Below are positions 1-11,330 of a stretch of 64,000 bases of DNA, piece after piece. Every line of letters begins with the position of its first letter. Positions within the stretch are counted from its first letter, which is position 1. A program made the translations under genes and the position numbers. The DNA is from Platerodrilus igneus (Eukaryota > Arthropoda > Insecta > Coleoptera > Lycidae), in the NCBI GenBank assembly GCA_036346225.1, contig JARFIW010000003.1, forward strand, positions 5,801,501 to 5,865,500, given 5' to 3'. The notes under the pieces were generated by a model. That model did no database searches and had not been told where the DNA came from. It saw only the letters and a program-made list of their open reading frames with translations.

Positions 1-1690
1 TGTAGCCTGCATTGAACAGATGCCATTGTGCATACAACATGTGAATTTTGATCAGCAGATACCTGTAATGAATGAAGAGTTTATGGGTTTTGTTGCAATA
101 TAACGAGAAACAAATGTTGAAGCACCAGCAATACTACATTTGATTTCTTAATGCTCCACCCGAAGGCACTACACTGGCTAGAAAGCGAGGTTTTTTACCT
201 GAAAATTTCGAATTTTTCCGATTCCTTGCTATTTCAAGGAAGTTAGGGATCTTGAATATGCGTGGCAACACATACGGAATCACATTTTACCTCTCATCCG
301 AACGAGGGCGTATTTGTGTGAAAAATTCTTGCCTAATATTTTTCAAGTGAACCGTGTATGTATTCGAACCCGGAACCTTGGGCTTAGTAGTCACACGCAT
401 ACCAACTGAGCCACGGAGCCTCCTGGCAATGGCGACAACAAAAATGGCAACTATAGAGTCTTAGGAATTGTCCTTAAATAATCTGAGAGAACAACGTAAT
501 AATGGTGCGGCGATCATGAGCGGTACGATCTCTGGTGTGCAGCAACGTAGTCGTGCATTGCAACCAAAACAATATACACGCATTGCAAGAGTCATTGTTA
601 AACGTGGTACTTGTGCACAGTGTTTTTGGAAATACCTTTGGTTAGAAATATGATAGGGTTCGTAGAAAATATTGCAGCGTTTTCTTTCGATGTGGCCAAA
701 GGAAATCTATTTTAAAAGACAAGATATGTGATTAAAATAATAATGTGATAGAGACGAGCTAGAGACTGTGATCTTTTGTGACGACGTGTCATGTGAAAAC
801 ATACCAAATGATTTCATAAAGAGTGGAAATAGTAAAAGCATTCTTCCCAGTGCGACTCGGGGTGGAATTCGCATAACTACCCTTGGTACGTATTTAGCTC
901 ACTTCTATGCCATACAAAACACTAGAACTGAAAGTCTCGTCCGCTTCCTCGAATGCAAAATCCGCTCGTGAAACACTTATTAACACGGAGAGTTTTGATA
1001 TCATTGTCGCTGCAGTTGTGCACAATATATGCTAAGGTACTCTCATCCTCTTACAACAGCGCTTCAACGAAAAGACAAACATTATTGAGGCATATTCTGA
1101 AGCTCAGGAGACAAAAGTATCAATTTCGAAATTACGAAATAATGGATCGTTCCACGCCATCTTTACGAAGGCATTCAATATTGTTCCAAAAAGAGGATTA
1201 TTGTGAGACTACAATATCGGTGCAATATTCTAACAACATTATGAACGTAATTTGTTCTATCCCTTAACTGATTACTGTGTAACTAAACTTGACACAAGAT
1301 TACTAAAAGCCACGAACCCCTGCTACTGGTCAATGTTTTGGCGTCTCATTGTGTAACAAGGGTAAGTGATCAAGAAGCCATTCACTTATTGCGACAAAGA
1401 TTTGCCATAAACTTATACTCGTACAAAAACTTACTAGCTGACAACAAACTTGAAAATAAAAAATATAAAACAATATCGGATTTGAAAGAGTGTTTGAAAC
1501 TAGCATCGTCAGACTACTTCCCAAACATTCACATAACCTTGCCGGTCGCAAATTGCAGTTGCGAACGAAGTGTCTTTGCTTTGCAAATGTTGAAAACATG
1601 ATGGAGGTCCATGAATACCGAAGGAGTTTGTGGACTAGCCCTGCTACATGTGCACCGATCCGAAGTTGATGTCCATCCTATGTAAATTTT
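1..1690 (+). mobile_element. hAT transposase relic (ZMYM1/THAP-repressor-like group), split by a SINE
   Basis: Decayed transposase of a cut-and-paste hAT element, entering from the left edge. Seen: a stretch at 40-150 reading like the family's EEFMGF core motif; after the SINE, at 468-610, NNGAAIMSGTISGVQ, matching the conserved GYDGAxxMSGxxxGVQ block; at 960-1180 the plus reading frames give SHPLTTALQRKD, matching the LQ-containing middle region; at 1338-1600 YFPNIHITLPVANCSCERS, the hallmark of the C-terminal hAT dimerisation domain; then GLALLHVHR at 1630-1660. These blocks lie in different frames with stops between them, so the gene is dead. The family's N-terminal zinc finger would lie left of the window. 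Terminal repeats were not identified. A G/C-rich line at 2048-2075 (GCCCCAGACCCC) may be its 3' non-coding end, as in related elements; that is inference. Confidence 0.85.
150..420 (-). mobile_element. tRNA-derived SINE, copy 1 (full head, inserted in the hAT relic)
   Basis: Reading the minus strand from 420 downwards, the sequence begins GGCTCCGTGGCTCAGTTGG, a tRNA-like 5' end with a pol III A box (TGGCTCAGTTGG). It continues to GGTTCCGGGTTCGAATAC at 377-360, a pol III B box. A body follows that is shared with three other copies in this window (2991-3215, 10681-10925, 25316-25577), ending near GGAGCATT at 150. This is the only copy that keeps the whole tRNA-like head, so it defines the family's 5' end. 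No open frame is expected: SINEs are transcribed by pol III and mobilised by LINE enzymes. The tRNA isotype is not assigned. I could not find a clear target duplication. Confidence 0.85.
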
Positions 1691-2330
1691 AGAACGTTGG
1701 AATTCTATTGAGCATAGGCGAATGAATAGCCCTTGAGTAGATTGACACCAACACGTAAGTCGGAACAAGTATTTTAATTCAATATTACTAACTTTCGAGT
1801 GTTCAGAGTGTTCGTGTGTGTTTTTTTGGGTTTTATACTTATTGTGTATATTTTATTTGTGATGGACTTTTATTATTTTTAACTATTTTCAAATTATTCG
1901 TTTAGTTTGTTTTAGTAATTACAATAAATTAAAGGTAAACTGCAACTAAACCTAAATGAAACATTAATTTTTCCTATTAGGTTATTAAAAATTAATTTTA
2001 ATAGTTTGATTTTAATGATTTGTTAATAATTAGGGAAGGATAGAAAGTGCGTGGGTATTTGCCCCAGACCCCGTACATACATCGAAAATTTGGATGACTG
2101 CTTCTTACGCTAGTAAGGCCACTGATAACATGACATACTGAAAATCTCAATATAAGCTTAAAAAACCAAGTTTAAAAATTAATGTTCGGACATTATGTTA
2201 ATGCCGCCAAACTAAAAAAGTGTAGGCGGGAAGAATATGAGAAAAACTTGATTTTTTATATAAAATAGTAATTAGAAAGAATTAAGCAAGGGATTGGTTA
2301 AGTTTCGAAAAAAGTTATCGCTGGCATTCA
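1691..2330. other. Stretch without recognised gene
   Basis: AT-rich sequence after the hAT relic. It probably holds the 3' non-coding part of that element up to about 2080. Nothing else recognised. Confidence 0.5.
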
Positions 2331-2500
2331 CCAAGAAGATTAAAACATTTGCCATCCGTCGAATAAGAAAGTGGCCAGAGATATAAAGCTATCAGCAGCA
2401 AACGTTCGTATTAGCGCATACCTTAAGAATAAAGTCAAAACTCACATGTTCTAATTGAAGCGGAGTTTCAGCACAAGACGAAATATTAGCTTAGAAAAAA
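2330..2500 (+). mobile_element. Possible Tc1/mariner-like helix-turn-helix scrap
   Basis: One frame from about 2359 reads NKKVARDIKLSAANVR followed by SAYLKNKVKTHMF. This resembles the second helix-turn-helix of Tc1-like transposases (pattern RxxARxLxxSxxTVRRxxxxDL). No catalytic DDE motif is visible downstream and stops follow at once. The call rests on one motif and could be chance. Confidence 0.25.
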
Positions 2501-2990
2501 CATTAACTACAATAATCACTACTTTTTTAAAAAAGGACATTCAAAAGGTTTTGGTGCGCACTACATTAGCTTGACAAAGCACACAATCAAAGTTCTGGAA
2601 TCTTTATACCACAATCAACATCCCGTGAAATCCGTTATCAAAGAGAAAACATCTAGTCAAAAATTTGAGGACTAATTAGTATCCGCACCACACTTCTCAT
2701 AATTTTTTTTGATATTGCATTTAGTGTAGTTTGATTAGTTCCTAAATTGCTCACTTAGAGCCCGTTAAAAAGTTGCAATATAGATGCGTCCAATATATCT
2801 TAGGCAGAAGGTGATTACAGAAAGTTTTTTCAACTAGTAGTTAGCAGGTCCTCTAATTTTCGAGTACTCTAGCGGTTTTCCATTTCATAACAAATTGTGC
2901 CATACATTAATTCTGAAATAACATTTTTGAGAAGGTAAGAAACAGTTTTTTTAAAACTGCTTATGGCAGCTTTATACCTTAGATTTAGTT

Positions 2991-3215
2991 TTCCAATGCC
3001 AACCCGAAGGTACTACATTAGCCAGGAATCGAGTTTTTTGTCTGAAAATTTTGAATTTTACCGAACCCTTACTATTTCCAAGCAAGGTCGGGGTATTTAA
3101 TGTGCGCACAACACACAGACGGGACCCACAATTTACCTCTCATCCGCACGAGGGCGTGTTTTGGTGAAAATTGTTGGCATAGCATTTTTCCGTATCGAGA
3201 ATTGAAGTCGTGACC
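2991..3215 (-). mobile_element. tRNA-derived SINE, copy 2 (head degraded)
   Basis: Matches the body of SINE copy 1 in the same orientation: CCCGAAGGTACTACATTAGCC at the left, the CTCATCCGCACGAGGGCGT core at 3142-3163, and the GGCATAGCATTTTTC block at 3175-3190. The tRNA-like head is too diverged to show A and B boxes clearly. It is an older copy than those at 10.7 and 25.3 kb. Confidence 0.75.
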
Positions 3216-3427
3216 GGAGCCCCTCAACGTCGTATCACTAGATTTTCTCCCTCATTTCACCAACTCCTGGTGGCGTGATATCTTCTGCGATTTAAAGACG
3301 CTGCTATATTAAGGTTGTAGTATATGATTAGTAGGCAGTGGTAATTGCGTAATCGTGACATTTCTATGTAACCTTGTTTTAAATTGACCCTGGTATATAG
3401 ATGTTGCTAATCGTTTTAATAAAACTT

Positions 3428-3850
3428 CTTTATCTACAACTAATATATAACATACGTATTACACCTGTGGTTTTTGCAGTATAATGCTATATATTAATCA
3501 CGCTAGGGAATAATAAAGAGCAGAGGGAATAATGGCACTTTATTCCCTCCCTCTCATAGACCAACCAGAAAATAATATTGTTAAATGCCAATACCTTTGA
3601 AATTTAATACAAACGTCAAATGCCAAATGTCAAATACCATTTCGCAATACAATAACACAAACAACTAGCCGTGTTTGTTTTCGCTAATTAGTTGTAGATA
3701 AAGTATAGTATACAACTCGCTATAATGGCTATTATTCTCTCGGATGATTACTACACTCGCTCTCTTAGCTCGCTCGTGTAGCAACTTTCATCCTCGGGAA
3801 TAATAGCATTTATTATAGCCTCGTTGTATAATATACTATTATTACCCTCT
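3428..3850. repeat. Nested inverted repeats / MITE-like palindrome
   Basis: Three sets of inverted repeats are seen. The strongest has arms 3703-3761 and 3769-3837, pairing GTATACAAC, GCTATAATGGCTATTATT, CGGATGA and TACACTCGCT with complements in the other arm, around a loop of under 10 bases. A small hairpin at 3522-3550 pairs GGGAATAA with TTATTCCC. An outer pair, CTTTATCTACAACTAA (3428-3446) and its complement (3686-3703), brackets about 260 bp. Foldback MITEs look like this. Target duplications are not resolved. Confidence 0.6.
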
Positions 3851-6800
3851 GCCTTCCTCCAGCCGTCGGTGGTTCTATGATAACCTGTACAGTCTGTCGT
3901 TAATCCCATATTTTTTTAATTTAGAATATTATTGGTAGACAGAATTTAGTCTTTAGTAGCAGAAGTAGCTACAAATTAAGTTTTTACCCACTACCACTTT
4001 AGTCTTGGGAGGTCTGTGCAGAAACTGGTTTTGGTTTTATTTGGTTTTAGCAAATATACGAAACTAATATTCACTGAGAATTTCAAGTTTAAAATCTTCT
4101 TTTGGACGAGCTATATCTCACTTTCCATTTTTAAGCGAACAGCGCTAGATAGTTTTTTTCCAGGATTGAAATGGAATGAGTTTTCTCAAATGCTTTTGTA
4201 TGATTTGTTATTCTGCCCCCGTGGTATGCCAAATTGTTTGTCAGCCGTATATACGTTTACTTATTATCTCTATGACCGTTCCTTTTCTTTTGGAATAAAC
4301 CTACCCGAACTTTACCAAATGGTTGCAAATGCTAAGAATCCTGTGAAAGTATCTACAGACAATTTATATTAGCAAAGTTATTAATGAAAATATTTAAAAG
4401 CAAAGCTATTAAAAGATTTACAATCTTTTAAGGTATTCAAAATGCGATATAGGAACGCACTCTTATGCATTTTCCTCAACACTTTGGTTCACACTTGTCT
4501 AGAATGAAAAAGTTCTAAGTAGCGATTTTTACGTAAGTTTACACAAAATCTAGACACTTTTATGTAAAAGGCATACATACTTATATGTTTCGTAAAAGTT
4601 AAAACACAGCACAATATTGTAAATTAATATAATTGTTGTGTAAGAGCGCCCGCGGTTTCAATGAGAACCACATGCAGATGACTATTTTTTGCGAAGTTTA
4701 GTTTAAAAAAATAAGCGTGAATTGCTTATTTTAATGTGAAGTATATTTTATCACAACATTGTACTGTAAAAGTAATATTAGCTTTTAAGACATCTCTGCA
4801 TTTAAATATTCGTGTAGAATAATAAAGTAATCAGTAAGTTGCACTTGCCCCTGTACGAAGTCATTCCACTCCACAAAAGAAATAACTTTAGTATACTTCT
4901 TCCTTTGGTCACCAACTTGAGATTTATTTGTTCCTAAAGCAAAAGTAGTGTGTAAAGAAATTGAACAAACAAGTTTGCCATATAATTAAAATTTTATGAC
5001 CTTTATCCTTGGCTCCTTTTAACTTCATGAACAATACTATTTTAAGTTGTCATAGAGCATTCATTATAATAAGTGTAGGCACGGCATTTTTAACAAAATG
5101 TAGGTTAAGTGTGGGTGAAAACATTACATGATTCTCGTTTAAGTGGCAGTAGTTACAAACCATAATCACGTCATTTATAGTTCATTATCTCACAAAACTG
5201 AAGAAAGCTTAGGTGCTGCTCTTCAAATTGCTTTACTAATAATATGCTTTGCTAGTGGGTGGAATGGAGTCCAAGTTCCATGTAATTATGCATTTACTGT
5301 TTTAGAAATACTTCAGGAAACGCGACTACTCTTTAGAAATGAATCCAGTTCCCAACAATTTTGTTTGAAAGAGCTCCAGAGATTTTTTGCATACTGCATC
5401 TCACGGAAAATAATACACCTTGTCATTAAAAACATGTTAGCTTTAACAGAACAACAAAAAGGACCGAAATAATAAACACCTTTGACATAAAAGATTTTAA
5501 TACTAGGCGGTTCTTCAACGGTTATGTTTGAAATTCATTTATCCCGCCCCGCGTTCAACGGATGTTGATTAGCTCTTTCTTGAGTTATTAGTGCATTACG
5601 AACTATGTTTTCTTGGGAGCTTTAGGCATATTGTACGTTTGTACTGAACTTCCCCTACTTAAGCATGTTTATTTGAACCCGTGGAAGTTAGTCCGTAGTT
5701 ACCGACTTGCTGAATAGTGTTTTCCAAATTTTTCTACCCGTGCGACCTTTTTTGAATTAGGATATTCTCAGGGCACCCGATATTAAATAAAAGTATGATT
5801 AAATATAGGTAAAAGCTGAAATTAATAAATTTTGTGTGCCTGCATTATTGAACAAACTCTTTTAATTATTTGTTATTCATTTCATGAACAGTAAATTAAT
5901 TATTAATTGGATGCATGCGCCTGCAAATCACTGCAAATTTTTTCGGATCATGGAATCAAACTGGACACGGCCACTCTTATCTTATTTTCTAGCTTGATTT
6001 TTGCTCGATACTTGCTCTTTTTCTCAGCGACCGCTGAAAATCTAGCGTTGTACAAATACTACATTGAAACTGGAATTAAAATTAGCAGAGCTTTATCATC
6101 TACAAGGCGATTTTTATTTTTTATTGAAATCCAAAATTCTGCCAATTCCACGCTGTCAAATTTCGCTTTCCGTCCCATATCGCAAGACAGCTTGTGACGT
6201 TCCTTTGAAATGTTTATAATCATATTTCATTGTAATAGTTTCTGTATTGGTAACTCCCACCAATCGGGGTAGCGTTATTTCCTTTAAGAAATTTAAGCTT
6301 TGGGTTACATGATTTCTTGATCTCAGGAAGTTTTATTTTTGTATCTTACATTGTTCATACTTAAGGGCAGTCAAATTCATTATGGCGGTTTGTAAGATTA
6401 AGAAATATTATGGTTATTTTGTATTCTACATTATTATAGTTTTATTTTCATTTGTTTTGATTAATAATGTGTAACGGTGACGCCTATGATTTCATCGCCT
6501 TGGTATGAAGACGTTTCATACGCAAAATTATGCAGAGGCAGAAAATAAAAATAAAAAGTTAAAGTTTTAGTAAGATAAATATTACATATGTTAGATAGAG
6601 AAAAAACAACTCAAGTAATTGCAAATTAGTCTTAATTCATTTCTCCGAGTTTCTGCTGAAGATAATCTCGAATTGTTTTATGAAGAAAGAACTTTTTGGC
6701 ATAGCACTTTGTCATTACTATCTAAAGAGATAACTTGTAACTTGAGTAGGTTAGTTAACCTTAAAGAAATGGTATCGAGTTGATTATGATTTGTCACAAT

Positions 6801-8734
6801 TCTTCAGAATAATAACTTACTATGTTGACTGTTTTTAATATTAAAACCCTTGGTTGCCACTGAAACGACAACTTCGTGTTGGACGAAAGCATGTTTATTC
6901 AGAACATCGTTTTTCTTTTGAAATCCAAGCAGGATCTGTTCATTCAAAAAACACTCCAGATATTTATGATGAAGTTTCTGAAACTATTACCCACGGTAAC
7001 TGTAAATGAATGAACGTTTTTTGTTCTATTTACCTGTATAAATTTAAAAACGTATTCACATTACGTTCCTGGTATGAGTTTAAGAGTTTAGAAAGTAAGT
7101 TCGTACGCCGAAAACGTTTTTCATTAAGTCAAGCAATTGTTTTATATATTTTGATTTTTAATTTTTACTTAAAAATGTGTATCTTGTACTTGCGATAAAA
7201 GCATAATTGTGAATAGAGTGGAAAACAGAATTGTGTAATAGAGTAAAAACTACTATAAATGTGTTTTTCACAACTAATGTAACGGTAAAAGTCTCGGTCA
7301 TGTTGAAATAAATCATATTGTAATTATCTAGAGACGTGATTAATATTAAGGTAATTTAACATTTGATTATAGAAACCTTTTCAGCTAGCAGTTTTAAATA
7401 GGTATATTAGTATTTTTAGTGTTAACGTTTATCTTAGGTAATTTTAGCATTAGTGTACTCTATTATTTCTCGAATGAATTTTAAAATCACTTGCCTGATC
7501 TAGGGTTTTGGCATTCTCTTGATTCTTTCTTGAGTTTTTTCCCTAGATATCCCGGTATTTTACGATTAGGTGGCGTCTAAGTTACTTCCCGATTCAGATG
7601 TATTTCACACCCGATGGCATTCTGGGACCCTCTTTAAACATTTACTTCACCCATTCGTCTGAGTTCGTCGGCAACCGTTCATGTTAGTACAGTCGAGGTT
7701 TTCGACACTTTATCGAAATATAAATTTTAGCGTGAATTACCGACTGGCTTTTCTGTGACCTTAAACGGTACGTAATAAACTTGCGTTGCATGGGTTTAAA
7801 ATGAAAATTAGGACGGAAAGAATATTTTTACAGGGCAATCTTATGGCACCAGAAAAACTATATAGATAAGATTCTCTTCTTATGCAGAAATGAATTCCGA
7901 CGCACTAGTGTTAAAAGGATCTTAAATTCCTACTTATCCGTAATTTTCATTTCGAAGGCGTTTCTCAAACCAGATAAGTTAACTGAATGCCATGGTTTTT
8001 ATATCTTGAGAGGAATCAAGTTCATTTGACATCAAAACCTGGTGCAATATCAAAACAACCCTTTTGCTTGCGCCTTCATTCAACTTTTTCTCTATAATTT
8101 GAGTTTTTTTTTAAGAAAAGCTGTAACTTTTCCATCGACTTCAAAAGGCGCATGTTTTTCCTTGCTGAGATATATTTAGATAAATTCGGCTTTTCAATAA
8201 TGTCGCTTAATTTTGCAGTTTTCTTAATGGTCTGAATTTGCAAAATCTATTGCATCCACATATCTTTTCTGTCCAGGTCGTACATGATAAAAAATTACTA
8301 TGAACCTTCGCTTTTGCAGTGATATTTTTACAAAAAGGTCTTCTACAGTGTTTCTCCCATGTATGAACCATACGTGACGTATCAAATAAGCGTCCTTACT
8401 ATTATGCTAAGCCTTATCTAGCGGCAATAAATTTCCATTCCTTTATAATTAATTGATCGTTAATCTCCTCCATCATATGTTATTTTTTGGGACTAATTGT
8501 GTTATTAGGCATATGCACTTTTGAAAGCAGACGCATCAACCATATCCATATCGTATAAGAATAAGTTCTTCTTACATTTCGCGATTCTATAAACTACCTT
8601 ATAGAATGCTATCTAAGCATCGTGTGGTATCGATCCGGTCCTGAAGAACGTATTTTTTGCCGTTTCATTCCTTTCAACTTTCTAGCAAAGAAATCCCTAG
8701 TTTTGCCAATCATATAGTGTGACACAACAATTTA
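3851..8734. other. Long AT-rich stretch without recognised gene
   Basis: Nothing could be assigned. Three open frames are worth naming: 3980-4372 (+), 5143-5472 (+) and 5907-6197 (+). The first two have no in-frame ATG near their upstream ends. None shows a domain I recognise, and lengths of 90-130 codons are expected by chance in this much AT-rich DNA. They could be remnants of exons; I see no convincing splice sites. Confidence 0.4.
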
Positions 8735-10667
8735 ACCATCACATACATGTTATTTCAACATCATACTCTAAGACGATACACATGGAAGATGCTTAGAGAC
8801 ATGGGAAGATATCAAATAGATTATATTCTTATTAGACAGCGGTGTAGGAATCGAGTATAAGACTGTAGAAACTATCCAGAATCAGATATATGCACTGACT
8901 ACAACATGGTCATTTTGAAAACTGCGCTTAACTTTAAAAATTGGAAAATACGAAACGGAAAAGGGCAGGGCGCGTTGACTTTGAGAAACCAAAATTTAAG
9001 ATACAGAAAAGGTTTGAGAAAAACGAATTGTTGAAAGATATCAGGAAAATCTCTTATAATAAGTAAATAGAAGCAGATTGAAATAACATTCAATCCAGCT
9101 AGACATGGCGGCTAGAGATATTCTGGGATATAAACAAAAGGAAATTAAGAAACCCTTGGTGGGAAAGGATATTCTGAATAAAATAGAAAAAATGTGAAAA
9201 TACAAAAACAGACCAGGCGAAGCATTGAGACAGGGATACAAAGCCAAAAATGGAAAATTATTTGTAAATGCAGGAAAGCTAAAGAACAATGGATTGAGAA
9301 AAAGTGCAAATGGTTACAAACTAAGATGGAAATAGGAGAGGCAGACGAAACACGCAAACTAATTAGAATGAGTTTTCGGGATATTAAGCCGTGTAGTAAA
9401 AATATAAAGGACGCGGGAGAGGACATCATTATAAATAATGTAGAGAAAATGGACAAATGGCAAGAATATATACGGAATTTATATGCAGGACGGGAAGTAA
9501 AAGCACAAGAATAGGTATCGGACATTCAAAAGGATGCTTTAGTATATCCTGTACTTAGAGATGAGTTTGAACTAGCATTTAAGAGCCTGGAAAATATTAA
9601 GACGCCAGGTATAGAAAATGTGCAAACAGAAACTTTTAAAGCCTTTGGACAAGCAGTAACGGAAACGTCTCTTCCAACTTGTCAGCTATATGTATGAAAT
9701 ACCCACAAATTTCTAACGTTACACGATGGTCACTATATAAAAACTAGAGGTGCGGATAGATATGAAAATTTTTTGAACAATATGTTTGACAACACGCGTG
9801 TCAGAAATATTAACTAGAATTTTATAAAGACTGATGGAAAAATCGGTTAAAGGAATACTAGGAGAGCATCAATTTATGTTTAGGCGAAAGAGGAGAACAT
9901 GGGACGCCGTTTTAGCTTTAAATGTGATAATGAAGAAAACAATAGAAAAAGAAGAATGCGTGTATATATAGGATTTGTACATCTTTAAAGAGCATTCGAC
10001 AATGTAAAATGGGAAAAAATGTTCGAAATACTCTAAAAGATACGAATTATTATAGGGATAGACGACTAGTACATAGCTTAACAGTAAGAGCAAACAGCGG
10101 TAATAAAATTAGAGCAAAAACGTAGAAAAATAAATATTGGGAGAGGGGTGCGGCATGGATGTGCGCTTTCGTCATTAATTTTTAACTTGTACTTTAACGT
10201 GGAAACGAATGCTGCCAAATGCAGAAAAACATTTGGAATTATTTTGCACGAACAAATGATTGATATGCTTAGATTTGCAGATGGTATAGTGGTATTAGCA
10301 TCTAGCAAAGAAGAGCCGGAAGCAATTTTTAATGAAATGAAAACAGTACTAACAGAGCGACGCAGTATGAAAATCAACAAAAATAAAACTAAAGTACTAG
10401 CATATAAAGGGGAAAAATAAATCAAAAACCAGAATACAAATAGGAGACCAGAACTTACAAGAGGTTAAGGACCTCTGATACCTAGGAAGCGAAATTACGA
10501 AAAATGGGAAAAGTACAAAAGATATAAAACAATGATCAGTACAAGTCCGTGCTGCATTTAACAAGAAAACGCAATGACCACGTTCAAAGACACGAAACAT
10601 GGAAATAAGGAAAAGATTGCTGAAAGCAGATGTGTGGAGCACGGCTTCGTACGGCTGTGTAACGCGG

Positions 10668-10680
10668 ACAGTAGAAGAAG
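10668..10680 (+). repeat. Target-site duplication of SINE copy 3, left
   Basis: ACAGTAGAAGAAG, repeated exactly at 10926-10938 on the other side of the SINE. The pre-insertion LINE reading frame is restored if one copy and the SINE are removed. Confidence 0.9.
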
Positions 10681-10925
10681 GTCCCCGATTAGAATCCCGA
10701 TACGGCCTGCTTGAAAAATGTTAGGAGAGCCTTTTTTTACAAAAATACGCCCTCGTTCGGATGAGAGGTAAAATGGAGGTCCCGTGTGTGAGTGTTGTCG
10801 CGCACGTTAAAGGTCCCTTACCTTGCAAGGGTTCGAAAAAATTCAAAATTATTCAGGTAAAAAGAAATTCACTTCCTGGCCAATGTAGTACCTTCGGATG
10901 GAGCATTGGAAAATCACATGTAGAA
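10681..10925 (+). mobile_element. tRNA-derived SINE, copy 3, inserted in the LINE
   Basis: Head shortened: it begins at the B-box region (GGTCCCCGATTAGAATCCCG, altered from the GGTTCGAATCC consensus), so it lacks an A box. The body matches the other copies, including CCCTCGTTCGGATGAGAGG (10750-10768), TTCCTGGCCAATGTAGTACC, and the tail GGAGCATTGGAAAATCACATG. It is flanked by an exact 13-bp duplication, as expected for LINE-mediated insertion. An open frame of 67 codons across it is accidental. Confidence 0.92.
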
Positions 10926-10938
10926 ACAGTAGAAGAAG
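10926..10938 (+). repeat. Target-site duplication of SINE copy 3, right
   Basis: ACAGTAGAAGAAG, second copy; see 10668-10680. Confidence 0.9.
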
Positions 10939-11330
10939 CGGACAGGAAGAAGATAAACTTTTGAAATATGACGCTAAAGATATATGATGAAGATATCATG
11001 GACACACAAAGTTAAGAACAAAGAAGTATTAGAAATGGTAAGGGAAGAAAGAAATATGTGGAAAATAATAAAAAAAAATAGGAGATATAGTATGATAGGA
11101 CATATTCTAAGACATGAAGGAATATTGGATGATAATAGAAGCAGTGAAAGAAAAATAGAGAGGTAGATATAGACTTATATTAAACCATTACACACAGATA
11201 GTGATAGTCATAAGCTGTGGGGATTTTAGGGAAATGTGTAGGTTAGCTCAGAATAGGATACAATAGAGATACGCGTCCAACCAGTTTCAGGACTAAAACT
11301 TAATGGAGGACTCTTTGTCCATCTGCATCA

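Larger units (their letters stand above)
8735..11330 (+). mobile_element. Non-LTR retrotransposon (LINE), decayed: endonuclease end, reverse transcriptase and C-terminal region
   Basis: 5'-truncated, frameshifted LINE. Seen in order: the end of an APE-type endonuclease at 8770-8890 (RRYTW, QIDYIL); a charged linker with the family's KAKEQWIEKK-like helix at 9240-9320; reverse transcriptase at 9540-10420, including SLENIKTPGIENVQ, HGCALSSLIFNLYF, MLRFADGIVVLAS (FADG replaces the catalytic FADD) and KINKNKTKVL; a C-terminal block at 10620-11160 with ASYGC, KISWTHKV and MIGHILRHEG. Many stops and frame changes separate these, so it is inactive. A SINE sits at 10681-10925. The 3' end is placed at about 11330 by loss of similarity to the family's usual tail. 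The scraps at 18.1, 18.96 and 23.03 kb belong to the same kind of element. Confidence 0.88.

Noticed and set aside
360..420. Functional tRNA gene
   Set aside because: The tRNA-like head is fused to a repeated SINE body found in three further places, and the cloverleaf is imperfect.
3980..6197. Three plus-strand frames as exons of a chemoreceptor-like membrane protein
   Set aside because: They are hydrophobic in parts, but I see no family motif, no usable start and no consistent splice sites; length is within chance for AT-rich DNA.
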